From: Thioalkalivibrio sp. ALE14 | GTDB taxonomy: Bacteria; Pseudomonadota; Gammaproteobacteria; Ectothiorhodospirales; Ectothiorhodospiraceae | Assembly: GCF_000376845.1 (NCBI RefSeq) | Contig: NZ_AQXY01000026.1 | Coordinates: 62,001-126,000, forward strand | Length of the DNA stretch: 64,000 nt | Reading direction: 5' to 3' | In this document: positions 56,499 through 63,595 of the stretch, in pieces | How the letters are laid out: every line of letters starts with the position of its first letter | How positions within the stretch are numbered: position 1 is the stretch's first letter | Made by a program: the position numbers and the translations under genes | The notes under the pieces: model-generated | Database searches by the model: none | The model's input: only the letters and a program-made list of their open reading frames with translations | What the model was told of the DNA's origin: nothing

Positions 56499-57146
56499 TC
56501 AGGGGTAGTCGAGCCGCACGAGCAGGCGTCGGGCATTGTCCGCCAGTGGCGGCGAACGATGGACCGCCCCCAGGCCGCCGCAAGTGGGTGAGCGCTCGCC
56601 TTTCATGAGGATGACGGACCCGGTCCCCAGCGTCACCGGTGCATGCCCCCCGAGAACGCCTTCGTTATCACCACAACGCAGCCGGTCCCGGTTTACGTAG
56701 CGATCGTCTGCATATTCGGTCCCGGGGCCGGTGTAGCTGCAGACCATTCGCAGGACGTTGTTGTCCACATGGAACATCGGACACGGCTGATCGTGCAGGA
56801 CCTCGAGCTGGATGCGGACGCTGAGCGCGTGGGCGACCACCGCGAAATTGTGTGCCAGCCGCTCGAGGTCGTATGCCAGACGGTGGATCCTGAACGGGGA
56901 CAGGTCACTGTGCTCCAGAAGCCGTTCACGCACCTGGTCCGGCCGGCAGGAGGTGTCCAGGATCATGCCGCTTTCACTCGCGGCCATTGCACCGGCCTGC
57001 TCCTGCAACGGGGCATCCATGCACCGCCGCCATATAAGGGCATTCACATCGCGGCGGTGAATGCCCTTGAGCTCGACAGCCCGGTCGACAAAGCGGTGCC
57101 GCGAACGCGCGTTCGCGGCCGGTGGCGAGGTTTGAGTAGCCGTCAT
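56499..57146 (-). CDS. DUF1826 protein
   Basis: The 215-residue protein resembles DUF1826: MFHVDNNVLRMVCSYTGPGTEY near residue 125, seen in parts as CPMFHVDNNVLRMVC and YTGPGTEY, and GSVILMKGER near residue 177. This family is commonly next to CobW GTPases in zinc-regulated loci. Its role is unknown; the His/Asp motif could bind a metal. ATG at 57146 overlaps the CobW stop by 4 bp (ATGA). Confidence 0.78.
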   Translation of the reverse strand: MTATQTSPPAANARSRHRFVDRAVELKGIHRRDVNALIWRRCMDAPLQEQAGAMAASESGMILDTSCRPDQVRERLLEHSDLSPFRIHRLAYDLERLAHNFAVVAHALSVRIQLEVLHDQPCPMFHVDNNVLRMVCSYTGPGTEYADDRYVNRDRLRCGDNEGVLGGHAPVTLGTGSVILMKGERSPTCGGLGAVHRSPPLADNARRLLVRLDYP

Positions 57147-58405
57147 GCGGGGACGTCCGACCGGGTTTCGCTGGTTGCCGGGTCTTCCGCCTCGCGCTCT
57201 GCGGTCTCGGCCTCCAGGCGCCAGACCGGGAAGGGGTCCGCGTAGCTCAGCCAGCGTTCCGGGCCTTCCAGCATCTCGTCGTCGGTGAGCAGGCAGGCGT
57301 CGAGACGTTTGCGCATCGCATCCGCGTCCATGTGGATGCCGATCAGCACGATTTCCTGGCGCCGATCGCCGAAATGCTCATCCCAGACGGGAGCGATTGC
57401 GGTTGCCCACCAGTCTTCGTCGGTCGGGCGCTTTTCGGGGGGTACGGCGGCCCACCAGAATCCGGCGGCATGGTGGGTCAGCGCGCCTCCGGCCTGAGAC
57501 AGGGTGCCGGCCCAGTCGGGGCGCGAAGCCAGCCAGAACCAGCCCTTGCTGCGGATGATGCCAGGCCATTCCTCGTGCAGCAGGGCAAAAAAGCGTTCCG
57601 GATGAAATGGCCGATTGACGCGGTATACGATGCTGGAGATGCCGTATTCCTCGGTCTCCGGGGTGTGGCCACCCATCATCTCCTGGGCCCAGCCGGCGGC
57701 CTGGGACGCGCGGTCGAAGTCGAAGCGTCCGGTTCCCAGCAGGGACTCCGGCGCGACCTGGCCGTGTGTGGTTTCGATGATTCTGGCGTCCCGGTTCAGG
57801 GCGCGCACGACGCTGCGGACGGTATCCAGTTGTTCCGGCGACGGGCGATCCACCTTGTTCAGGACAATGACGTCCGCGAACTCGATCTGATCCACCAGCA
57901 GGTCAACGACGGTACGGTCGTCTTCCTCCCCCAGGGATTCGCCGCGGTCGCCCAGGAAATCGCTGGACGCGTAGTCCTGCAGCAGGGCACCTGCATCCAC
58001 CACCGTGACCATCGTGTCGAGGCGGGCGACATCGTCCAGGGACTGGCCGTCTTCGTCGCGGAAGGCGAAGGTGGCCGCGACCGGCATGGGTTCGGAAATG
58101 CCGGTGGATTCGATGACCAGGTAGTCGTACTGCCCGGATTCGGCGAGGCGGCGCACCTCCACCAGCAGGTCGTCCCGCAGCGTGCAGCAGATGCAGCCGT
58201 TGGTCATCTCGACCATGCGGGCATCGGTACGTGTTACGGCATCCTGGCCGCCGCGCACCAGGGCGCTGTCGATGTTGACCTCGCTCATGTCGTTGACGAT
58301 GACCGCGACGCGCAGCCCCGACTGGTTGTGCAGGATGTTGTTCAGCAGTGTGGTCTTGCCGGCGCCGAGAAAGCCGGAGAGGACGGTGACGGGAAGACGT
58401 TTCAT
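57143..58405 (-). CDS. CobW/COG0523 GTPase, zinc chaperone type
   Basis: The 420-residue G3E GTPase has Walker A GFLGAGKTTL at residues 11-20, the metal-binding CICC at 71-74 (in MTNGCICCTLRDDL), ESTGISEP and NKVD motifs, and a C-terminal CobW domain. COG0523 proteins in Zur regulons (ZagA/YeiR-like) deliver zinc to client enzymes. ATG at 58405 has GGAGG five bases upstream. It follows the dksA2-like gene by 65 bp and is probably in the same Zur-controlled transcript with the DUF1826 gene. Confidence 0.92.
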   Translation of the reverse strand: MKRLPVTVLSGFLGAGKTTLLNNILHNQSGLRVAVIVNDMSEVNIDSALVRGGQDAVTRTDARMVEMTNGCICCTLRDDLLVEVRRLAESGQYDYLVIESTGISEPMPVAATFAFRDEDGQSLDDVARLDTMVTVVDAGALLQDYASSDFLGDRGESLGEEDDRTVVDLLVDQIEFADVIVLNKVDRPSPEQLDTVRSVVRALNRDARIIETTHGQVAPESLLGTGRFDFDRASQAAGWAQEMMGGHTPETEEYGISSIVYRVNRPFHPERFFALLHEEWPGIIRSKGWFWLASRPDWAGTLSQAGGALTHHAAGFWWAAVPPEKRPTDEDWWATAIAPVWDEHFGDRRQEIVLIGIHMDADAMRKRLDACLLTDDEMLEGPERWLSYADPFPVWRLEAETAEREAEDPATSETRSDVPA

Positions 58406-58470
58406 GGTACCTCCAGGGAATCGGGATGCCCGGGCGTCGGAATGTGCCCGGATGGAAGGGTTGGGCAGGC

Positions 58471-58872
58471 TCAGCGAACGAACACGTGTTCGGCCTTTTC
58501 CTGGCGTTCCTTGACCTCGATGCACAGGGTCGCCGTCGGGCGTGCCAGCAGGCGGGGCAGACCGATCGGTTCGCCGCTCACCTCGCAGTAGCCGTAATCG
58601 CCGGTTTCGATGCGATGCAGGGCCGCATCGATCTTTCGCAGCAGGCGGCCTTCGCGCTCCTGCACCCGCATCGACAGGAGGCGCGACTCCTCCATTGCCG
58701 CACGGTCAAGCTCGTCCGGGGTGCGTTCGTTGTCGCGCAATCCGTCCCGGGCGCCCTCCATGTCGGCCAGGATCTCGTCGCGCATTTCGAGCAGGCGCTC
58801 GCGGAAGTACGCGAGCTGGGCCTCGTTCATGTAGGCCGCGGCAGGCATGGCCAGCAGTTCGTCGCGGGTCAT
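58471..58872 (-). CDS. DksA paralogue lacking a complete zinc finger (DksA2-like)
   Basis: The 133-residue RNA polymerase-binding protein has the DksA coiled coil (residues 15-90) and a C-terminal globular part with Cys96-x2-Ser99 and Cys117-x2-Val120 where normal DksA has CxxC pairs. Losing two of four zinc ligands matches the zinc-independent DksA2 of Pseudomonas. Such a copy replaces DksA under zinc starvation in partnership with ppGpp. The Zur-box-like site at 58899-58911 lies 27 bp upstream of the ATG. Confidence 0.85.
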   Translation of the reverse strand: MTRDELLAMPAAAYMNEAQLAYFRERLLEMRDEILADMEGARDGLRDNERTPDELDRAAMEESRLLSMRVQEREGRLLRKIDAALHRIETGDYGYCEVSGEPIGLPRLLARPTATLCIEVKERQEKAEHVFVR

Positions 58873-58898
58873 GGGGTTCCGTCGGTTGCGATCAGGAT

Positions 58899-58911
58899 GT
58901 TATACCATAAC
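58899..58911. promoter_or_regulatory. Zur box between divergent dksA2-like and folE2 genes
   Basis: GTTATACCATAAC is a nearly perfect palindrome and matches the core of the gammaproteobacterial Zur box; the flanking bases GAT and GTTTC extend the match. It is positioned to repress both divergent genes under zinc-replete conditions. Confidence 0.85.
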
Positions 58912-58987
58912 GTTTCGATTGCGCCCCGACAACACGGATCGGCCACCGTCCTGTGATGGGGTCGACCCGCCTGCAAAAAGGTGTCTT

Positions 58988-59932
58988 ATGTCCTCTACCT
59001 GTGTGTCTACGGCCTCGCCGGATACGGAAACCTCCGCGACCGATCCGCTACCGGATATTGCCGCGTCGGCTGCTACGCACGCCTCTGCGCTCGACTGGGT
59101 GGGTATGGAAGACATCACCCTTCCGCTGTATCTGACCGGCCAGCCAGTGATCGCTCGAGCCAGCGCGGGGGTGAGCCTCGACGACGCGGGCGCGCGCGGC
59201 ATCCATATGTCACGGCTCTACGGGGCCCTGCGACAGCTGGAGTCTCGTGAGCTGGACCTTGCGCGGCTGTGTGGCGTGCTCGAGGCGTTTCTGGCTTCGC
59301 ACGATGGCCTGTCCAGCGTGGCCGAGGTTCGTCTGGCCGGGGAGCTGCCGCTGGAACGGCCGGCCCTGGTCAGTGCCGCCGCGGGCTGGAAGCGCTACCC
59401 GTTCAGGATCGCTGCACGCAGCGAGTCCGGGGCGGTGTCCCTGGAACTGGAGGTTCAGGTGGGCTATTCCTCCACCTGTCCCTGCTCCGCCGCCCTGGCG
59501 CGGCAGGCGATCCAGGAACAGTTCGACCGTGACTTCACGCGAGCGGCTGTGGATGCGGCAACCGTGCGCGAATGGCTGGGCCGGGCCGAGGGGATTGTCG
59601 CGACCCCCCACAGCCAGCGCAGCGAGGCAACCGTCACGGTCGGTCTGGAACCGCTGGTATCAACGCTGCCCCTGCCCGATCTGATTGATCGCGTGGAACA
59701 GGCGCTGGGCACCGCCCTGCAAACGGCGGTAAAGCGCGTCGACGAGAAGGCCTTCGCGCTCGCCAACGGCCGCAACCTGATGTTCTGCGAAGACGCCGTA
59801 CGGCGCCTGGACAGCGCCCTGCGCCCGGAGTACTCCGCCCGCGGCTATCGCGTCCAGGTCCGCCACCGCGAGAGTCTGCATGCACACGATGCCGTCGCGC
59901 GGGTCGTGCGTCTGCCGTCAGCGGAACGCTGA
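58988..59932 (+). CDS. folE2: GTP cyclohydrolase I type 2 (FolE2)
   Basis: The 314-residue enzyme makes 7,8-dihydroneopterin triphosphate for folate synthesis without needing zinc. The conserved GIHMSRLY is at 71-78 and the active-site Cys lie in YSSTCPCSAAL (Cys164 and Cys166). ATG at 58988 has AAAGGTG six bases upstream; the open frame starts at 58847 but runs across the Zur box. It is divergent from the DksA2-like gene. Confidence 0.94.
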   Translation: MSSTCVSTASPDTETSATDPLPDIAASAATHASALDWVGMEDITLPLYLTGQPVIARASAGVSLDDAGARGIHMSRLYGALRQLESRELDLARLCGVLEAFLASHDGLSSVAEVRLAGELPLERPALVSAAAGWKRYPFRIAARSESGAVSLELEVQVGYSSTCPCSAALARQAIQEQFDRDFTRAAVDAATVREWLGRAEGIVATPHSQRSEATVTVGLEPLVSTLPLPDLIDRVEQALGTALQTAVKRVDEKAFALANGRNLMFCEDAVRRLDSALRPEYSARGYRVQVRHRESLHAHDAVARVVRLPSAER

Positions 59933-60019
59933 AGCAGCCAGTTGGAGCGTGGACCGCCACAAGGCGGTGGGGTTGGTCAGGCATCTGCCAGGTCGCTCTT
60001 CGGCAAGCGTGTGGACACG

Positions 60020-60135
60020 TAAAAAAGCCGCCGGATACGCAATCCGGCGGCAATGCTTACGGAGGTTGGAGAGACCAAAGGCAGGAAGCCACCTTTCGTC
60101 CTGGCGACACACAGCTGTCCGGGCTGCGCATCTAA
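60020..60135 (-). ncRNA. Candidate iron-regulated small RNA
   Basis: A strong promoter (60142-60169) reads into about 115 bases that end in an intrinsic terminator, with no conserved coding sequence. The transcript would contain the C/U-rich stretch CTCTCCAACCTCC, which could pair with ribosome-binding sites, as in RyhB or PrrF. An ATG near 60130 opens a 24-codon frame that shows no usual protein features. The Fur-box-like site over the -10 suggests it is made under iron limitation. It was identified by structure alone, not by homology. Confidence 0.6.
60021..60051 (-). terminator. Intrinsic terminator of the candidate small RNA
   Basis: A perfect 10 bp stem (GCCGCCGGAT / ATCCGGCGGC) with a 5-base loop is followed on the minus strand by six Ts. 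Confidence 0.88.
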
Positions 60136-60141
60136 ATGAGA

Positions 60142-60169
60142 ATCATACGCACTTGCGGTGCATTGTCAA
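60142..60169 (-). promoter_or_regulatory. Strong sigma-70 promoter overlapped by a Fur-box-like site
   Basis: On the minus strand TTGACA (60169-60164) and TATGAT (60147-60142) are separated by 16 bases. The plus-strand sequence AATGAGAATCATACGC (60136-60151) matches the Fur consensus at 12 of 16 positions and covers the -10, so Fur-Fe should block it. Confidence 0.75.
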
Positions 60170-60219
60170 GCGGACTGAGGCCTGTTCGGGCCCAGGGGGG
60201 GGCGATGGCGTAGCCCGTG

Positions 60220-61098
60220 CTACGGCCCGGACGGCACTGACTGCGGGGTGCCTGCCGCGTCGGGCAGGCTGCGATGCCGGTCGGCCATCGGCTCGGCTGC
60301 GATCAGGTAATCCGCCCCGTGCCGCAGGCCCTCCTTGCTTCGGGCCAGCGGCAGGGCGGTTTCCCGCAGCGCCTCGATCTTCTGGTGCATGGCCTTTGCC
60401 AGGCCATCGTCATTGAAGTGCGACAGCTGGCGCAGGCACAGGTCGAGCTGGCCGTTGACGAAGCGCTCGCGGTAGTGAATCGGGAAATAGCGGACATCCA
60501 GAACCCGGAAGCCGGCGATTCCGAGATGGCGCATGACCCAGGACGAAGGGTATTCGCGATAGGGGCGGTTCCCCGCGAGCAGCAGGCAGGCATCCCGCAG
60601 GCGGCCGATTTCGCGCACGATGCGGTCGGACTCGGTCTTGGGTTCGGTCAGTACATAGGGTTCCACGCCGACGAGATACAGCCGCTCGCCCACGTGGGGC
60701 CGCAGCCGATGCAGCGCGCGGTCCTGCCAGTAGGGCGAGAAGCCCTCGATTGCTCCGATGAAGTAGTCGAGCAGGACGGTGTCGAAACGCTCGCCAAACA
60801 GGAGCTGGTCGGACATCCAGTTGCCGACGAGGATGCGATCTTCGCGTCGCCGGCCTTTTCCTGCCGCCTTCTTCACCGTGTTCGCCATCTCCTGCGAGGC
60901 CGTGACGGCCGTCCAGCGCGCGGTCTCCAGCGCACAGATCCACTCGATGGATGCGCGTCCGGTGCCGGCATCGAGCACACTTCCCCAAGGTCGGTCGCCC
61001 TGCAGCTTCTCGATCGCCTGGAAGATCGGCGAGTGGGTGCCCTGGCGCTTCGGCCCGCCGGATGGGGGTACGCCATGGGAGGGTAGCTTCGAGGTCAT
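60220..61098 (-). CDS. SAM-dependent methyltransferase-like protein next to znuB
   Basis: The 292-residue protein has a plausible SAM-binding motif, SVLDAGTGRASIEW near residue 36, and FDTVLLDYFIGAIEGF further on. The rest does not match a family I can name. ATG at 61098 is used, 31 bp after the znuB stop. Its position after znuACB suggests zinc-linked expression, but the role is unknown. Confidence 0.65.
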   Translation of the reverse strand: MTSKLPSHGVPPSGGPKRQGTHSPIFQAIEKLQGDRPWGSVLDAGTGRASIEWICALETARWTAVTASQEMANTVKKAAGKGRRREDRILVGNWMSDQLLFGERFDTVLLDYFIGAIEGFSPYWQDRALHRLRPHVGERLYLVGVEPYVLTEPKTESDRIVREIGRLRDACLLLAGNRPYREYPSSWVMRHLGIAGFRVLDVRYFPIHYRERFVNGQLDLCLRQLSHFNDDGLAKAMHQKIEALRETALPLARSKEGLRHGADYLIAAEPMADRHRSLPDAAGTPQSVPSGP

Positions 61099-61129
61099 GG
61101 TTCTGCTCCGGGGTGACCTTTTGATCGTT

Positions 61130-61903
61130 TCAGGGACGTGACATTGCGAGCAGTCGGGCCGCCAGGGCGAGGCCGACATTGACCAGGACGAGTACCGGCG
61201 CAAACGGCTGATCCAGCGGCAGGCTGACGCTCCAGGCGATCAGGAAGCCCGCGAGGGCCAGGGCCTGGGCCCACAGGAACAATCCGCGCAGATTGCGCGC
61301 GAGATAGGCGGCACCCCAGGCGGGCAGGAGCAGCGTGGCGAGGGCGGCGGGCAGCCCCAGTACCATGCTGCCCAGCACCACCGCGGCCACCAGCCAGGCG
61401 ACCTCCGTGAGGCGCAACCACGCGCGCGGGCTGCGCGTGCCGGGGACGTCGGGGGCGAGCTGCGCGTGCCGCCAGACGTGGTACAGCCCGGGCGCGAGCA
61501 CGAGGCTGGCCAACCCGAGCGCGACCACTGCCCATAGTTCGCGGGGGCCGGCGAAATACAGCTGGCCCTCGGCCCAGGCGGCCGCGGCGAGGCTGGCCTG
61601 CGCGAAATTGGCGGCCAGCAATGTCACCGCCGCCAGTCCGGCCAGAAAAACGGCCAGCGGCAGGCGCTCGCGGTCAGAGCTGCGTTGCAGCAGGGCCATG
61701 ACTCCGGCCCCGAGTGCCAGGGCCACAGGCAGCACCGGCCAGTGCACGACCGACGCCAGTACGCCCCCGGCCGCGGCCCACTGCCCGAGTGCCAGGGCCT
61801 GCCAGACCGAACCGCGCAGGAACAGCCCGGCTCCGGCCAGGGCCAGCACAGCCGTGACCAGCAGCCCGGAGACAAACGGTACGAACAGCAGGTCACCGAG
61901 CAT
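61130..61903 (-). CDS. znuB: Metal ABC transporter permease
   Basis: The 257-residue inner-membrane protein has about eight helices and the ABC-3 family pattern (LFVPFVSGLLVTAVLALAGAG in parts: FVSGLLVTAVLALAG, MVLGLPAALATLLLPAWGAAYLA as MVLGLPAALATLLLP). It forms the zinc channel of ZnuABC. It overlaps znuC by 11 bp and precedes the methyltransferase-like gene. Confidence 0.87.
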   Translation of the reverse strand: MLGDLLFVPFVSGLLVTAVLALAGAGLFLRGSVWQALALGQWAAAGGVLASVVHWPVLPVALALGAGVMALLQRSSDRERLPLAVFLAGLAAVTLLAANFAQASLAAAAWAEGQLYFAGPRELWAVVALGLASLVLAPGLYHVWRHAQLAPDVPGTRSPRAWLRLTEVAWLVAAVVLGSMVLGLPAALATLLLPAWGAAYLARNLRGLFLWAQALALAGFLIAWSVSLPLDQPFAPVLVLVNVGLALAARLLAMSRP

Positions 61904-62492
61904 CGAGGTAGTCCGTCAGTGGATGGTTCTCTACCCCGACGGCCTGCAGGAACTCGTCGTCGTGGCTGGTCATCACCAGTGTCGTTTCGGCCGGGAGGGA
62001 GGCAATCAGGTCGACCGCATCGCCGCGTACCTCGGCGTCGAGGTGGTTGGCGGGCTCGTCCAGAAGGATCAGGCGTTCCCCCGGTGGCCGGTCGGTGCTG
62101 CTGTGCAGGGCCGCAGCCAGACGCAGCAACTGCCACTGGCCGCCACTCAGGCGATCGAGCCGGCGATCCAGCAAGGCCTGCACCCGGGGTTGATCGGGCG
62201 GGGTGGCGCCCATCGCCCGGAACCAGTCGTGACCGCACAAGGGCCAGGGGTCCCGCCGGGGGTGGTCCTGCGCCAGCAGGCTGACACGCGTCGCGGGGCC
62301 AAGCTGCAGGGTGCCTGCGTGGACCCGAGCCTGGCCGGTCACGGCCTTCAGCAGCAGCGACTTGCCGATGCCGTTCGGGCCGGTCAAGCCCCATCGGGCC
62401 CCGGTGGGTACCTCGAGGGACAGCGGGCCCAGCACCGGATGATCACAGCCGAGGTGTGCGGCCTGTGCGTGCAGGGCGGTTTGAGGGGGCAT
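61893..62492 (-). CDS. znuC: Metal ABC transporter ATP-binding protein
   Basis: The 199-residue ATPase has Walker A GPNGIGKSLLLK near residue 38, signature LSGGQWQLLRLAAAL near residue 114, Walker B LILLDEPANHLD and the switch His (TSHD). It is shorter than the usual ZnuC because it lacks a C-terminal extension. It works with ZnuB and ZnuA. It lies 91 bp after znuA, from which it is separated by a long hairpin. Confidence 0.88.
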   Translation of the reverse strand: MPPQTALHAQAAHLGCDHPVLGPLSLEVPTGARWGLTGPNGIGKSLLLKAVTGQARVHAGTLQLGPATRVSLLAQDHPRRDPWPLCGHDWFRAMGATPPDQPRVQALLDRRLDRLSGGQWQLLRLAAALHSSTDRPPGERLILLDEPANHLDAEVRGDAVDLIASLPAETTLVMTSHDDEFLQAVGVENHPLTDYLDAR

Positions 62493-62526
62493 GCGGACTC
62501 GAAATCGTTGGAGGAGCCTGAATGAT

Positions 62527-62558
62527 ATCGGGCCCGGAAAGCATTTTCCGGGCCCGAT
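62527..62558 (-). terminator. Strong hairpin between znuA and znuC
   Basis: A perfect 14 bp stem (ATCGGGCCCGGAAA / TTTCCGGGCCCGAT) with a 4-base loop lies just after znuA. The T-run after it is weak, so it may act as a partial terminator or as an mRNA-stabilising structure that lets znuA be made in excess over znuCB. Confidence 0.65.
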
Positions 62559-62583
62559 CGTGAGGAAGATGTTTCACCCTGGG

Positions 62584-63510
62584 TTAGCGCTGGGGCAGCG
62601 TTTGCGCCCAGGTGGTCATCAGGTCCAGGTAGCCATCCAGGCTGGAGTCGGCCGGCGGATCCAGAGGGACCGCATGGCTCGACCAGCCCAGGTTGCGTTC
62701 GAGGAACTCGGCGCCGCGCGGCGGCTGGAATTCGGCGTACAGGATGGTGCCCTCGGTACCTTCGAGATCACTGACCAGGCTGCGCAGGTGGCGCGCGGTG
62801 GGCGGGATGCCCGGGGCCGGCTCCAGGTAGCCGACGATCTCGACCGGCAGCCACTCTTCCAGATAGTCGAGGTCCTCGTGGTAGACCACGATGCGCTGGT
62901 CCGGCGCTACCTTTTCGGCCAGGGTCTCGGCGTGATTGCGCAGGCGATCGGCAGCGCGTTCGGCGCGTTCCATGAAGGCGGCGGCATGATCCGGGCTCAG
63001 CTGGCCCATGCGTTCACCCAGGGCGGTGGCGATCTGGGCCATGCGCAGCGGATCGGCATTGAAATGGGGGTTCCCTTCCTCGTGGACGTGCCCCATGTTC
63101 GGCCCGTCCAGGGTGATGGAACGGCGCAGTTCGATCATGTCCGCCGACCGGAAGTGCCCCGGTTGGCCGGAGTTGATGGCGCGGTTGTTGGCGCCGCGCT
63201 GGGCGGCCGGCAGCCAGCCCTCCTCGAGGCCGGCGCCGATCTCGAGCAGCATGTCGGCTCGGCGCAGGGCCGCCATGAAGCTGGGGCGAGCATCGAGATA
63301 GTGCGCGTCACGGTCCGGCGGCGCGAGGACGCGGACTTCGGCCTCGTCGCCGCCGATCTCGCGGGCCAGGGCGCCGAGGGTCGAGGTGGTGGCGACGATG
63401 TTCAGTCCGGCGGCGGCCTGCGACGGCAGAAGGAGCAGGGCCAGGAATACCACCGAGGCGAGGGTGGCGAGTGTTCGGGTTATGCGGATGCGAGTCTTGC
63501 GCCAGGACAT
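62584..63510 (-). CDS. znuA: Periplasmic metal-binding protein of zinc ABC transporter
   Basis: The 308-residue protein has a signal peptide (TLASVVFLALLLLPSQAAA). Likely metal ligands of the cluster A-I fold are His70 in DAHYLDARPS, His149 in EGNPHFNADP and His211 in VVYHEDLDYL, with an acidic residue near YAEFQPP. There is no long His-rich loop, unlike E. coli ZnuA; a short MGHVHEEG stands in its place. It is the first gene of znuACB. Confidence 0.9.
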   Translation of the reverse strand: MSWRKTRIRITRTLATLASVVFLALLLLPSQAAAGLNIVATTSTLGALAREIGGDEAEVRVLAPPDRDAHYLDARPSFMAALRRADMLLEIGAGLEEGWLPAAQRGANNRAINSGQPGHFRSADMIELRRSITLDGPNMGHVHEEGNPHFNADPLRMAQIATALGERMGQLSPDHAAAFMERAERAADRLRNHAETLAEKVAPDQRIVVYHEDLDYLEEWLPVEIVGYLEPAPGIPPTARHLRSLVSDLEGTEGTILYAEFQPPRGAEFLERNLGWSSHAVPLDPPADSSLDGYLDLMTTWAQTLPQR

Positions 63511-63595
63511 GCGTGACTCCTTTCAGATGGGGATATGGGTGGAGGCCGGCCGGGACGGGAGCAGTCTCTACCGGCCTCGCGAGGTCGACTGTTGC

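Noticed and set aside
60021-60051. Possibility that the hairpin is only the terminator of the methyltransferase-like gene
   Set aside because: It lies about 170 bases after that stop, and a strong promoter with a Fur-like site lies between, so a separate transcript is the better explanation. Read-through from upstream is still possible.
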